Positions 1-10,612 are shown, counted from the first letter of the stretch. The stretch is DNA of 42,975 nucleotides from an uncultured Clostridia bacterium (GCA_945482995.1 CALYRM010000007.1:1-42975); one strand, 5' to 3'. The notes: generated by a model not told the origin, from the letters alone. Program-made: numbers and translations.

Positions 1-34
1 TGTCATCCCGAGCAACGTCGAGGGACCTAATAAG
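1..34 (+). repeat. Intergenic hairpin repeat, single copy (TGTCATCCCGAGCAACGTCGAGGGACCT)
   Basis: Matches the family seen many times in the window; stem TCCC/GGGA. Confidence 0.75.
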
Positions 35-265
35 CCCAATGCAAATGCTATGATACAAAAAAGGATGTCATATGATGTAAAAATATAACCGCTTGATCAA
101 ATAAACCGTAATGGAAAATGGATATTTCCACGTTGGTCGACATTACATCCAAAAAAATCATCACAAAAAAAGTTCAATTATTCTACCATCAATAATTGAA
201 TTTTTTTTATATTAGTGTTATAATAATTTCTAGTATAAGTCAAAAACTGCTATTTGGAGTTAAAA

Positions 266-592
266 ATGTCATTAGAACAACAAAAATATGAAAACATTAT
301 ATCGTCATTGAGTGCGTCAACAGTTTCTCAAGTTGATGGAGTTGCAGATTTGTCTATGGACAGTGGCGCAACCTTTTCGGGTAGGCTGTTTCGCTCAACT
401 GCCAATTGTGTTCAGGTAACGATTGTAGAAAAAAGCGCGATAATTGATATATCTATCAAGGCTTATTATGGCTACAAAGTTCCCGAATTAGCGTTTGCTA
501 TTCAAAAGGCGGTTAAGCAAAAGGTTGAATCGGCTACACCGTATAAAGTAAAATCAGTTAATGTTAATGTAGTAGGAGTGGTATTCAAATGA
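266..592 (+). CDS. Asp23/Gls24 family envelope stress protein
   Basis: ORF MSLEQQKYENIISSLSASTVSQVDGVADL...; internal ATG at 266 preceded by ggagt; position before nusB is typical of clostridia. Confidence 0.8.
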   Translation: MSLEQQKYENIISSLSASTVSQVDGVADLSMDSGATFSGRLFRSTANCVQVTIVEKSAIIDISIKAYYGYKVPELAFAIQKAVKQKVESATPYKVKSVNVNVVGVVFK

Positions 593-987
593 GAAAGAAT
601 GCAAGAAATGCAGTATATTTATTATTATTCGAGTATACTTTTGAAAAAAAGATAAACGAACGCACAAAATCGCTTTTATATGCTAACGCAACAATGACCG
701 ATGAAGATAAGGCATATAGCGATAAAACCCTTGAGGGCATTGTATCGCATATGGACGAGTTGACTGACGTCATAATGAAGTACGCCGTTGGTTACGCAAC
801 CCCAGATAGATTGAATAGAGCGGACTACACGGCTCTATTATACGGCGCATACGAACTTTTATTTGCGCCCGATATTCCCAAAGGTGTAGCAATCAGCGAA
901 GCTATCAATCTTTCCGAAGAGTACGGTGGCGAGAAAAGCGTTTCTTTCGTAAACGGAATTTTATCAAGTATAAATAAGGGCAACTAA
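589..987 (+). CDS. nusB: Transcription antitermination factor NusB
   Basis: MRKNARNAVYLLLFEYTF...AISEAINLSEEYGGEKSVSFVNGILSSI; NusB C-terminal motif. Confidence 0.93.
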   Translation: MRKNARNAVYLLLFEYTFEKKINERTKSLLYANATMTDEDKAYSDKTLEGIVSHMDELTDVIMKYAVGYATPDRLNRADYTALLYGAYELLFAPDIPKGVAISEAINLSEEYGGEKSVSFVNGILSSINKGN

Positions 988-2168
988 TGGAAACACTAAC
1001 CGTATCAAAGTTAAATGAGTATATAAGACTTGCAATCACAAAACAGGACTTCCTTCAAAAAATCACAGTATTTGGGGAAGTTTCTTCTTTTAAGTATTCG
1101 GGTGCGCATGCTTATTTTGTATTAAAGGATGCGGACGGAGCAATTCAATGTTCGTGCTTCTATGCAAAGAAAACCTATAATCCGTCAAAGGACGGCGAAA
1201 GCTGTATTTGCACAGGAAAAGTCGACTATTACGGAAAGTCGGGCAAGCTATCCCTTATCGTTGAAACCATTCAACCGGTAGGAAAGGGCAGTCTTCACAT
1301 AATGCTTGAAAAGTTAAAGGCGAAACTTCTTCAAGAGGGATTGTTTGACGAGAGCCACAAAAAGGCGATACCGAGTTATTGTAAGAACGTCGGAGTAGTT
1401 ACAAGCAAAACGGGAGCGGTAATAAGAGATATTGTGCGTACCGTTCGTAACAAGAATAGCCTATTGAATATAAGCGTATTTGATGTTAGAGTTCAAGGAG
1501 AAAACGCAGCAGATGATATAGGAAGGGGCTTGAAGATAATGGACGAATTAGGCTTTGATTGCATTATTCTTGCTCGTGGTGGCGGTTCGTTCGAGGACTT
1601 AATGCCTTTTAACGACGAAAACCTTGCAAGGATAATATACGCAATGAAAACGCCTATAATTTCAGCAGTAGGACACCAAACCGACTATTCCATATCGGAT
1701 TTTGTAGCCGACGCAAGAGCTGCAACGCCAACTGCGGCAGGCGAACTAGTAGCGTTTGACGAAGTTCAACTTAAAAATCAAATTTTCGCGTCATTATCTT
1801 TTATGGGCAACACCCTTTCAAGGCTTGAAACTAAGAGTGAGGATAGGACAAAAAGCCTTATAAACTCAATGGAAGATAAGGCGATGAGAAAACTCGAAAA
1901 AACCGAAAGCAACACGTTAATGCTAATGAATTCGCTAATCAATTCAACCGAAAAATTGGTTACTATGAAGGAACAGCTTATAGTGAAGAGTATGGCGAGT
2001 TTAGAGGCAAACAATCCTATAAAACTTTTGAAAAACGGCTATTTTAAGGTATCGAAAAATGGCAAGGTGCTATCGTTCGATGATGTCGAAAAAGGCGATG
2101 TTATCGACATAGTAAGCAATGAAGGCTTGATTAGAGCGACAGTTGATGATAAACAAAAAAACAAATGA
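987..2168 (+). CDS. xseA: Exodeoxyribonuclease VII large subunit
   Basis: Typical XseA motifs: GEVSSFKYSGAHAYFVLKD, ARGGGSFEDLMPFNDE, AVGHQTDYSISDFVADARAATPTAA. Confidence 0.96.
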   Translation: METLTVSKLNEYIRLAITKQDFLQKITVFGEVSSFKYSGAHAYFVLKDADGAIQCSCFYAKKTYNPSKDGESCICTGKVDYYGKSGKLSLIVETIQPVGKGSLHIMLEKLKAKLLQEGLFDESHKKAIPSYCKNVGVVTSKTGAVIRDIVRTVRNKNSLLNISVFDVRVQGENAADDIGRGLKIMDELGFDCIILARGGGSFEDLMPFNDENLARIIYAMKTPIISAVGHQTDYSISDFVADARAATPTAAGELVAFDEVQLKNQIFASLSFMGNTLSRLETKSEDRTKSLINSMEDKAMRKLEKTESNTLMLMNSLINSTEKLVTMKEQLIVKSMASLEANNPIKLLKNGYFKVSKNGKVLSFDDVEKGDVIDIVSNEGLIRATVDDKQKNK

Positions 2169-2202
2169 AGGTTAAAGCAAAATAAATAATTGGGAGTTGT
2201 AT

Positions 2203-2421
2203 ATGGAATTTGAACAATTATTGAAACAATTGGAACAAATCGTAGCTAAGCTTGACAATCGTGATACCACGCTTGACGAGGGTATTCGTTTGTTTGAGGA
2301 CGGGATAAAAATCAGCAAGCAATGCCTAAGCGCACTTAATGAAGCAAAAGGTAAAATTGTATTGCTAAAAAAGGAAATGGATAGCATTACCGAAACAGAT
2401 TTACCAATAGATGACGAATAA
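2203..2421 (+). CDS. xseB: Exodeoxyribonuclease VII small subunit
   Basis: MEFEQLLKQLEQIVAKLDNRDTTLDEGIRLFEDGIKISKQC; adjacent to xseA. Confidence 0.93.
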   Translation: MEFEQLLKQLEQIVAKLDNRDTTLDEGIRLFEDGIKISKQCLSALNEAKGKIVLLKKEMDSITETDLPIDDE

Positions 2422-4121
2422 TGTCCAGTTTTTTAGATACAATCAAATTACCCGAGGGTATAAAAGAATTAGATATTAACGGACTAAACGCCATATGTAA
2501 AGAGGTAAGGGATTATATAATCATTACGGTTTTACTCTCTGGCGGTCATTTAGCCTCTTCTTTAGGCGTTGTCGAATTGACAACGGCTCTTTTATATGTC
2601 TTTGACGCTAAAACCGATAGGATTTTATTTGACGTAGGACACCAATGCTATCCGTATAAAATATTGACGGATAGAAAAGATAGGTTTAAAACTCTAAGAC
2701 AGCACGGCGGAATCAGCGGTTTTCCGTCGCCAAAAGAAAGTAGCTACGACAAATTAGTAGCAGGACACGCAGGCACGGCGCTTGCCGAAGCTTTGGGGTA
2801 TGCTATCGCTGACGGATTATCGGGCGAAAAGCATCATAACATCTCGATATTAGGTGACGGAGTTTTTGCAAACGGCTTAACTCTTGAAGCCTTGAACAAT
2901 ATAAATAGCTTTGGAAAGCAAATAGTAATAATCAACGACAATGAGTTCACTATCGATCATTCGGTAGGCGGTTATAGCGGTTATTTTAAAAAATTAAGAG
3001 CAAAGAAGTTTAGCGGTAAGGTTGAATACGGAGTATTTAGCGATCTAGACGTCGGATATATCGGCGTAGTTGACGGTCATAATATAGAAGAGTTAATTCA
3101 AGCCTTAGAATTAGCAAAGGACGAAGATAAAAGCGTTTTTGTTCATATTAGCACAGTTAAGGGCAAAGGCTATTTGCCTGCTGAGGATAACCCTGTTAAA
3201 AATCACTCTGTCGGAGCGGATAAAGGCTTTTCAGTGAGCGAGGGCGAAAGTATATTAAGACTTGCCGAAAAGGACGAAAAGGTTGTCGTCATCGTCGCCG
3301 CAATGGGTGACGGAAACGGACTTGCCGAATTTAAAAAACTATTTCCAAATAGATATATTGACGTAGGAATAGCAGAGGATTTAGCTGTAAGTGTTGCTTG
3401 CTCTCTTGCAAGAAGTGGATACAAGCCCATTGTATGTATCTATTCCACGTTTATTCAAAGGTCATTTGATCAAATTATAATTGAAGCAAAGGATTTACCG
3501 ATAGTTTACGTTTTAGGTAGAAGCGGTATAGTAGGTGGTGACGGCGAAACACACCAAGGTATTTTTGCTTACCAAACCTTTTGTCCTGCTTCAAACGTCC
3601 TTATATGTTATCCATTCGGCGTAGAAGAGTTTGACTCGGTGTTGAATTGGAGCATAAACGAAGGTCGTTCAATAGCCATTTGCATACCCAAAGAAAACTA
3701 TTCCCATAACACTAACGATAAGAATTATCCGAATTGGGAACTTGTGAAAGCAACCGAAAATCCCGCTGCGGTTATTTATGCTGTGGGCGCTGAAAGCGTA
3801 AAAAACGCAATCTATGTAAGCGAAATGTTAGAATATAGCGATATAAACGTAGATGTCGTAAACGTCAGGTTTCCGAATGTAATCGATAAACAGTTGGTAG
3901 GTAAATATCCAAAATGCTTCGTTGTAGACGAAAGCTATTTTGAGGGTGGTTTTAGCTCAAAGTTAAGCGGTTATACTAAAATAACACATTCATTTGTAGT
4001 TGAAGGCGTACCCACTCATGCAACAAAAGAAGAGTTATTATTTGATGCAGGAATGTCAAAGGGCAAAATCTATACCGCAATCAAAAAAGAGTTGAATGGA
4101 GACGAGGACGATGAGGCTTGA
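2421..4121 (+). CDS. dxs: 1-deoxy-D-xylulose-5-phosphate synthase
   Basis: Thiamine-dependent DXS motifs: DVGHQCYPYKILTDRKDRF, GHAGTALAEALGYA, GDGVFANGLTLEALN, VDGHN. Confidence 0.94.
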   Translation: MSSFLDTIKLPEGIKELDINGLNAICKEVRDYIIITVLLSGGHLASSLGVVELTTALLYVFDAKTDRILFDVGHQCYPYKILTDRKDRFKTLRQHGGISGFPSPKESSYDKLVAGHAGTALAEALGYAIADGLSGEKHHNISILGDGVFANGLTLEALNNINSFGKQIVIINDNEFTIDHSVGGYSGYFKKLRAKKFSGKVEYGVFSDLDVGYIGVVDGHNIEELIQALELAKDEDKSVFVHISTVKGKGYLPAEDNPVKNHSVGADKGFSVSEGESILRLAEKDEKVVVIVAAMGDGNGLAEFKKLFPNRYIDVGIAEDLAVSVACSLARSGYKPIVCIYSTFIQRSFDQIIIEAKDLPIVYVLGRSGIVGGDGETHQGIFAYQTFCPASNVLICYPFGVEEFDSVLNWSINEGRSIAICIPKENYSHNTNDKNYPNWELVKATENPAAVIYAVGAESVKNAIYVSEMLEYSDINVDVVNVRFPNVIDKQLVGKYPKCFVVDESYFEGGFSSKLSGYTKITHSFVVEGVPTHATKEELLFDAGMSKGKIYTAIKKELNGDEDDEA

Positions 4122-4824
4122 TGTATTTCTTGTAGAAAATGGACTTGTCGACTCTCGAACAAGAGGCTTAAACTTGATAAAATTGGGCGGAATAAAGGTA
4201 AATGGTAAAATCGCAACGAAGCCCTCCTTGAACGTTGAGAAAAAAGATAACGTCGAGGTAGACGATATAATAAAATTTGCGTCTTTAGGCGGGTTAAAAT
4301 TATACGAAGCGATAACAAAGTTTTCTATTGACGATCTTGGAGTATGCGTAGATTTGGGCGCATCAAACGGTGGATTTACTGATGTGCTTTTGCGCTCAGG
4401 CGCTGAAAAGGTTTATGCGGTCGATGTAGGCGAATGTGCGCTTCCCGATAATCTCAAAAATGATAGAAGAGTTGTCGTAATGGATAGAACAAACGCAAAG
4501 ACTGTTCCTTTGGAAAACGAGAGCATTGATTTTATTTCAGCGGATTTAAGTTTTATTTCAATAACCAAAGTATTACCCGAAATTTCAAGGCTACTCAAAA
4601 ATGGCGGAAGAACGGTAATACTGATAAAACCGCAGTTTGAGGTTGGCAAAAGCAATTTGACAAAAATGGGACTTGTGAAATCCGAAAAAGTAGCATTAAA
4701 TGCAGTTAACGAAATACTAAACTTCGCGCTATCAGTTGGCTTGATAAAAGTCGGCGTTACCAAGATTCCCGAACTTTTCCAAAACAAAAATATCGAATAC
4801 CTAGCGTATTTAAGAAAAGAATAA
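4111..4824 (+). CDS. tlyA: TlyA family rRNA (cytidine-2'-O)-methyltransferase
   Basis: S4 domain (MRLDVFLVENGLVDSRTRGLNLIKLGGIKVNG) plus FtsJ-like domain (VDLGASNGGFTDVLL). Confidence 0.9.
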   Translation: MRLDVFLVENGLVDSRTRGLNLIKLGGIKVNGKIATKPSLNVEKKDNVEVDDIIKFASLGGLKLYEAITKFSIDDLGVCVDLGASNGGFTDVLLRSGAEKVYAVDVGECALPDNLKNDRRVVVMDRTNAKTVPLENESIDFISADLSFISITKVLPEISRLLKNGGRTVILIKPQFEVGKSNLTKMGLVKSEKVALNAVNEILNFALSVGLIKVGVTKIPELFQNKNIEYLAYLRKE

Positions 4825-4914
4825 ATATCGATAAAAAGTTTCTCTTTAATTAAATATTCGTATATTTTATAAATACTACTTGATTTTTTGCATAAAAAAT
4901 CATAAAATTGAATT

Positions 4915-5727
4915 ATGAAAATTGCAGTAATCGTAAACAGCTCAAAGAAAGGGAGTGAAGAAACATCTCGAGAAATTCAAAATCAACTTTCTAAATATGA
5001 GGGAGTGGATTTTTTTGTTTCTGATGGCGTAGAAATTCACGAAAACATAAATATGATTTTTGTTGTAGGGGGTGACGGCACCCTTCTTAGAACTGTCTCC
5101 AAGGCTGTGGAACTTAATGTACCGATTATATGCTTTAATACCGGGAAAGTTGGTTTCTTAGCTGAGGTTAGCTCGGTTGACGGAGTGGAAAATGCAATTA
5201 AGCGGATATTAGAAGGCGACTATGAAATCGAGAATAGGTCGTTACTTGAATTGACATATCATGACCAACTGTATTATGCGCTCAATGACGTTAGCATTAC
5301 CAAAGACGAATATACAAACGTAATCAAGACGTTTGTTCAAAGCCAAGGTAAAACAATAACGTCATTCCAAGCGGACGGAATACTTGTTTCGACGCCTACT
5401 GGGTCAACTGCCTATTCGCTTTCTGCCGGTGGTCCGATAATTTCGCCCGACGTTGACGCAATGCTTATGACACCTGTTTGTGCTCATGTTTTATTTTCAA
5501 GACCAATGCTTTTTAAGGGTAGCGATATTATCCGAATAGGCGCTGAATCAAAAAAAAGTGTTTTGATAAATGTGGACGGCAAAAAAATAGCCAAATTTAC
5601 AGGTACCGATTATTTTGAGGTTACTACTTCGCAAAAAACAATAAAGCTAATAAAGCTTCACGACGAAAGCTTTTATACAAAACTACAAAAGAAACTTCTA
5701 CAATGGACTGTAGAAAATAATAACTAG
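4915..5727 (+). CDS. nadK: NAD(+) kinase
   Basis: FVVGGDGTLLRTV and PTGSTAYSLSAGGPIISP motifs. Confidence 0.95.
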   Translation: MKIAVIVNSSKKGSEETSREIQNQLSKYEGVDFFVSDGVEIHENINMIFVVGGDGTLLRTVSKAVELNVPIICFNTGKVGFLAEVSSVDGVENAIKRILEGDYEIENRSLLELTYHDQLYYALNDVSITKDEYTNVIKTFVQSQGKTITSFQADGILVSTPTGSTAYSLSAGGPIISPDVDAMLMTPVCAHVLFSRPMLFKGSDIIRIGAESKKSVLINVDGKKIAKFTGTDYFEVTTSQKTIKLIKLHDESFYTKLQKKLLQWTVENNN

Positions 5728-5743
5728 TAGATAGAGGTTTACA

Positions 5744-6196
5744 ATGGCAAGATCTGAAAGACAATTAAATATTATTGAAATTATTAAAAACAAAGAAATA
5801 GAAACACAAGGACAATTAGTAGACGAATTGGTTGCTCTTGGTTACAAGGTAACGCAAGCAACTGTATCTCGTGATATAAAAGAACTAAACTTAATAAAGA
5901 AAAATATAAACGGTAGATATCGTTATACAATGTTAGATCAAGCCGAAAAAAAAGATGAAAACGATAACAAAATGATAATTTTATATCGTGAAGTAATGAT
6001 TAGCGTTACTCAAGTAAACAATCTTGTAGTTTTGCGCTCAAAACCGGGAACAGCCGGTTCGGTTGCAGCTATAATCGATAACTTCCGATATTCAAACAAA
6101 TTGGGTACCATAGCAGGCGACGATACCGTATTGATTATTTTATCATCGGACGAAGCAGCAACGGTATTTGCAGATAGGCTTAAGGGGATGCTTTAA
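5744..6196 (+). CDS. argR: Arginine repressor ArgR
   Basis: N-terminal HTH with TQATVSRDIKELNL; C-terminal GTIAGDDTVLII motif. Confidence 0.95.
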   Translation: MARSERQLNIIEIIKNKEIETQGQLVDELVALGYKVTQATVSRDIKELNLIKKNINGRYRYTMLDQAEKKDENDNKMIILYREVMISVTQVNNLVVLRSKPGTAGSVAAIIDNFRYSNKLGTIAGDDTVLIILSSDEAATVFADRLKGML

Positions 6197-7893
6197 TGTT
6201 AGTTTCGCTACATATCAAAAACATAGCGTTAATTGAAGAATGCTCGATAGAATTTACTAACGGAGTAAATGTCTTGTCGGGTGAAACGGGTGCAGGTAAA
6301 TCTATAGTAATAGATTCGCTTAGTTTTGTTTTGGGTGGACGAGCAGACAAGTCGCTTATACGCTACGGAGCGAGCCAAGCCTCGGTAGAGGGTGTATTTG
6401 AAGTTGATAATTCGTTATTCCCGATAATGGAAGACTTGGGACTCGATGCTGACAACACCATTGTGATAAAACGCACAATGACCGAAACACGCAATGATAT
6501 AAGAGTAAACGGCAGCGTATTTACACTTGCAATGCTCAAAAAGTTAACTTCGGTTTTAGTTGATATACTAGGGCAGCATGAGCATCAATCTTTGCTCAAG
6601 GTTTCAAATCATATTTCGATAATAGATAAGTATTCGGACAAAATCAGCGGATTGATTTCGGACTATGAAAGCTGTTATCAAGAATATAAAAAGGTATCTG
6701 CCGAATTAAACTGCTTTGGTGACAAGAGACAAAGAGAAAGAAGAAAGGATAGTCTTGAGTCTCAAATTGAAGAAATAAAGAGAGCGGATGTTAAGGAAGG
6801 AGAGGAAGAGGAACTCCTAAAAAAGAGAGAGAAATATCGTAACGCCGAGAAGCTTTTAGAGGGCGTAAGCGGTGCATATAATTCTATAAGCGGCGAAGAA
6901 ATAAGTGTTGACGGCTTGTTGTCGCAATCGATTAGGTATTTGCGTTTAGTATCCAATCACGACGAAGCACTAGCCGAATTAGAAGAACGCTTGGAAAATG
7001 CGAGAATTGAAATTAGGGACGTAGCAAACACTTTGGAGAGTTATTCTGATAATTTTGATTTTGATTCCAACACGTTTGACAAAATAGAGCGTAGAGTAGA
7101 CACAATCAAACTTTTGAAACGCAAATACGGTGCAACGGTGGAAGAGATTTTATCTGAGTTATCCAAAATGGAATGCGAATACGACGAGTTGTGCAATGCG
7201 GACGCCACCATATTAATACTACAAAAGAAACAAGCGGATTTAGAAAAGAAATTGTTCGACAAAGGCGATAAATTGAGCAAGGAAAGACGAGCAACGGCGC
7301 TACGTTTTGAAAAGGCTATCTTGAGAGAATTAAACGATCTTGCTATGAAAGGAACGGAGTTTAAGGTTTCATTTAATGAAGAGAGAACGCCCGACAATTT
7401 TTTGGATTATATCACGCCTAACGGCTTTGATGAAGTGGAATTTTTGATATCTCCAAACGTTGGCGAGCCACTTCGCAATTTGAGCAAGATTGCATCGGGC
7501 GGAGAGATGTCAAGATTTATGCTTGCAATCAAAAACATAATAGCAGGCTTGGACGGAATTGAAACAATGGTATTTGACGAAATAGATACAGGTATTTCGG
7601 GTAGAGTTGCGCAAACCGTTGCCGAAAAACTAAATAATATAAGCGTAGGTAAACAAGTTATTGCAGTTACCCACCTTCCGCAATTAGCGTCTTTTGCCGA
7701 TACACATTTTTTGATTAGCAAAAGTATAGTTGGCGGTAAAACCCTAACAAACCTTGTCGTACTTAACGAGGACGAACGAATAGAAGAAGTTTCGAGATTA
7801 GCAGGAGCTGTAACCGAGGTAGGCAAGCTTCACGCAAAACAAATGATAGACCACGCAAGGGAAATAAAAGCGAACCAAAAATTGTCATCCTAA
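6196..7893 (+). CDS. recN: DNA repair protein RecN
   Basis: SMC-like Walker A GETGAGKSIVIDSL, C-terminal ASGGEMSRFMLAIK / VFDEIDTGISGRVAQTVA. Confidence 0.96.
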   Translation: MLVSLHIKNIALIEECSIEFTNGVNVLSGETGAGKSIVIDSLSFVLGGRADKSLIRYGASQASVEGVFEVDNSLFPIMEDLGLDADNTIVIKRTMTETRNDIRVNGSVFTLAMLKKLTSVLVDILGQHEHQSLLKVSNHISIIDKYSDKISGLISDYESCYQEYKKVSAELNCFGDKRQRERRKDSLESQIEEIKRADVKEGEEEELLKKREKYRNAEKLLEGVSGAYNSISGEEISVDGLLSQSIRYLRLVSNHDEALAELEERLENARIEIRDVANTLESYSDNFDFDSNTFDKIERRVDTIKLLKRKYGATVEEILSELSKMECEYDELCNADATILILQKKQADLEKKLFDKGDKLSKERRATALRFEKAILRELNDLAMKGTEFKVSFNEERTPDNFLDYITPNGFDEVEFLISPNVGEPLRNLSKIASGGEMSRFMLAIKNIIAGLDGIETMVFDEIDTGISGRVAQTVAEKLNNISVGKQVIAVTHLPQLASFADTHFLISKSIVGGKTLTNLVVLNEDERIEEVSRLAGAVTEVGKLHAKQMIDHAREIKANQKLSS

Positions 7894-7899
7894 CCATAC

Positions 7900-8330
7900 C
7901 AATCGTCATCCTGAGCGGAGTGCAACGGAGTCGTGAGGATCTCATCCATATTATGTCATTCCGAGCGAAGTCGAGGAATCTCATCCGCTTTGTCATCCTG
8001 TGCCATAAATTGTCATCCTCAAGCGTTGTGCAACGGAGTCGTGAGGATCTCATCCATATTATGTCATCCCGAGCGAAGTCGAGGAATCTCATCCGCTTTG
8101 TCATTCCGACCAACGTGGAGGAATCTCATCATTAAAATGTAATTCTTGTGCTATAAGCTGTCCTTCCGAGCGCAGTCGAGGAATCTCATTCTTCTAATGT
8201 CATTCCGACCAACGTGGAGGAATCTAATCCTTGTTTCGTCATCCTTGACCCGCTTTCGTCATGTCGAGCGTAGTCGAGACATCTCTATACAATCACAGAC
8301 TTTTTGCTTAGCATACAAGGAATATTAATT
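7900..8330 (+). repeat. Cluster of hairpin repeats incl. a 108-bp tandem duplication
   Basis: Multiple GTCATYCYGAGC...GAGGAATCTCATCC units; TGCAACGGAGTCGTGAGGATCTCATCCATATTATGTCAT recurs at 7921 and 8029. Confidence 0.92.
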
Positions 8331-8561
8331 GGATAATTGCACATTAAAAAGTCAGTAATCTAAAAAAAAACGTTACAATAAACAAACAGTTTGAAAACCG
8401 CTGCACCATATCATCAAATAAGCCAAAATTGCATATTGTGCATTTAGCACTTAGGTTGTGGTACGGCTACAACGTTTTTTCCAAAACTTGGTATTCCTCG
8501 ACAAAATATTAATTATTTGTATATTCCTTAAAGCTATTCACAAAATAACCTTGAGGAAGAT

Positions 8562-9587
8562 ATGAAGAAAATATACAAATTTATATTTATAATTGCCATT
8601 TTATTAGTTACATTATCCGCTGGGCGCGAAGCGATACAAGCAAGCGCTACAAGCGGATTTTTGTTGTCCGAAAAAGTATATTTGGGGGGCTTTCCGGTAG
8701 GAATTGATACTCTGAGCGAAGGACTTTATGTTGACGAATTGGCGACTATTACTACAGAAAACGGACTTGTAACTCCGCTAAAAGATAAAGGAATTGACGA
8801 GGGCGATATATTATTGAAAGTAAACGGAAATACCGTTTCTTCAAAAGCAGAGGTTTCAAAATCAATTAAGCCAAAACGCACAAATTACCTTGAATTATTA
8901 GACGACAAAAAAGAAAAATTTATTGTTGAATGTACACCGATATTTGATGATAAGAGCCAAAGTTATCTTTTAGGATTATATTTGTCCGATAGTATCGAAG
9001 GCATAGGAACGGTAACCTTTATTAGAAGCGACGGAAGATTCTCAGCTCTTGGGCATCCGATAGCAAATGATAAAGGAAAAGCGGTAGCTACGAACAACGC
9101 AAAAATATTTAAATGCACTATCGATAGCGTTACGCCATCAAAAAAAGATTTTCCCGGAAAAATTAACGGAAGTTTTTCTATTGACGAAGCGATAGGCAGA
9201 GTTGTTAAAAACACCGATTTTGGTATTTATGGTGTAATGAATGGTGACGAATATAAAAAGAGAACTATTCAAACCCAATCTAGATTGCTAATATCAACGG
9301 GCAAAGCAAAAATCTTTACTACTATAGTAGATAATAAGCCCGATTATTACGATATAGAAATTTTGTCATTATCAATGCAACCAAGAGTTAAAGAAAAGGG
9401 AATGTTGATAAAAGTAACCGACCCAAGACTTTTGGCAATTGGTGGAATTGTTCAAGGTATGAGCGGTAGTCCAATAATCCAAAATGATAAATTAGTAGGC
9501 GCAGTTACCCACGTCTTGATAGAAGACACCACAAAGGGCTACGGAATATATTCGGATTTCTTGTTTGATATATCAAACGAAGAGTAA
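8562..9587 (+). CDS. spoIVB: SpoIVB peptidase (stage IV sporulation protein B, S55)
   Basis: PDZ-like region, FSALGHPI, and C-terminal GGIVQGMSGSPIIQNDKLVGAVTHVLIEDTTKGYGI. Confidence 0.93.
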   Translation: MKKIYKFIFIIAILLVTLSAGREAIQASATSGFLLSEKVYLGGFPVGIDTLSEGLYVDELATITTENGLVTPLKDKGIDEGDILLKVNGNTVSSKAEVSKSIKPKRTNYLELLDDKKEKFIVECTPIFDDKSQSYLLGLYLSDSIEGIGTVTFIRSDGRFSALGHPIANDKGKAVATNNAKIFKCTIDSVTPSKKDFPGKINGSFSIDEAIGRVVKNTDFGIYGVMNGDEYKKRTIQTQSRLLISTGKAKIFTTIVDNKPDYYDIEILSLSMQPRVKEKGMLIKVTDPRLLAIGGIVQGMSGSPIIQNDKLVGAVTHVLIEDTTKGYGIYSDFLFDISNEE

Positions 9588-9609
9588 GCCGTTAGTGTGT
9601 ACCATTCCA

Positions 9610-9900
9610 TAGTGTCATTCTCAAGCGTTGTGCAACGTAGTCTAAGAATCTCATAAAAATGTCATCCTGAAAGCGTAGTAGTGGAGTCGTGAGGATCTAA
9701 TCCACTTTAGCATCCTCGAACCAACAGAATGTCATTCCGAGCGTAGTCGAGGGACCTTATCCTTGTTATCGTCATTCCGAGCGTAGTCGAGGAATCTAAT
9801 CCTTGTTCCGTCATTCCGACCGAAGTGGAGGAATCTCTATAAGAGCACCGACTATTTGCGAAGCATACGAACAGTCATAAAGCATTTGCACATTGCACAA
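9610..9900 (+). repeat. Hairpin repeat cluster plus companion unit
   Basis: At least five GTCATTCCGAGCGTAGTCGAGGAATCT-type units, ending in ATCTCTATAAGAGCACCGACTATTTGCGAAGCATACGAACAGTC...TTGCACATTGCACAATAA. Confidence 0.9.
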
Positions 9901-9981
9901 TAAAGATTTTGAATTAAGCTTTTACGAAACATAATTCAAAATCTTATCATATTTAGCTTATCTCAAACCATAATCATAATT

Positions 9982-10569
9982 ATGAAAAAGCTATCATTTT
10001 TTTATTTTATACCTTATGATTTAAAGTACTTGATAGGCAAACATAAAAAGGAATTGATTTTCTGTTCTTTTTTATTTATAGTAGGACTTATCATTGGAAT
10101 AATAATTGCCGCAAGTTCAAGTAGCGACTTTTCCGGATCGTTTATTCTAATACTTTCAAACGAATTTAATCCCTTTAAAAGTCTATGGATATATACCGCA
10201 ATTTTGTTTTTTTCTATGGTGCTTTGCTTTTTATCTAGTTGGAAAAAGCCATTTTTTATTGGATTAGCTTTTGTAATTGGTTTTATTGGCTACATATTTG
10301 GAAGAATTTGCACGTTTTCGATTACCGAAAACGTATTTTGGGGTTGTGTATCAATAGTTATATTCGTAATACCAAACGCCTTGACTATCCTTTTTGCTAC
10401 TTTCATAGTTTTAAGCAAAATGCAAAACTATGTTATGTGCGGCTCATTAAAACAAAATTCAACGCAAGTTATTTGGTGTATAAAATGTTTTGCATTGGCA
10501 TTCGGGGCTCTTTTTGTCGTAAACGTTGTAATAGGTGGGATAATCAATTTGTTGGTAAATATAATCTAG
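9982..10569 (+). CDS. SpoIIM-like / stage II sporulation protein M family membrane protein
   Basis: 195 aa, multiple TM segments, N-terminal HKKELIFCSFLFIVGLIIGIIIA typical of SpoIIM-like proteins; between spoIVB and dacF. Confidence 0.6.
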   Translation: MKKLSFFYFIPYDLKYLIGKHKKELIFCSFLFIVGLIIGIIIAASSSSDFSGSFILILSNEFNPFKSLWIYTAILFFSMVLCFLSSWKKPFFIGLAFVIGFIGYIFGRICTFSITENVFWGCVSIVIFVIPNALTILFATFIVLSKMQNYVMCGSLKQNSTQVIWCIKCFALAFGALFVVNVVIGGIINLLVNII

Positions 10570-10612
10570 TATAATCATTGCAAGAATATGCATACTAAAA
10601 ATGGAGGTAATA

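Noticed and set aside
585-773. Various minus-strand ORFs opposite conserved + strand genes (e.g. 585..773, 1778..2014, 4070..4318, 7041..7397, 38959..39462)
   Set aside because: Overlap well-supported housekeeping genes; no independent coding evidence.
7763-8328. ORFs 7763..8113(-), 7920..8135, 7933..8142, 8146..8328 as proteins
   Set aside because: They are read-through of hairpin repeats (FRAKSRNLIRF / RFLDFARNDI-type peptides in several frames), a typical artefact.
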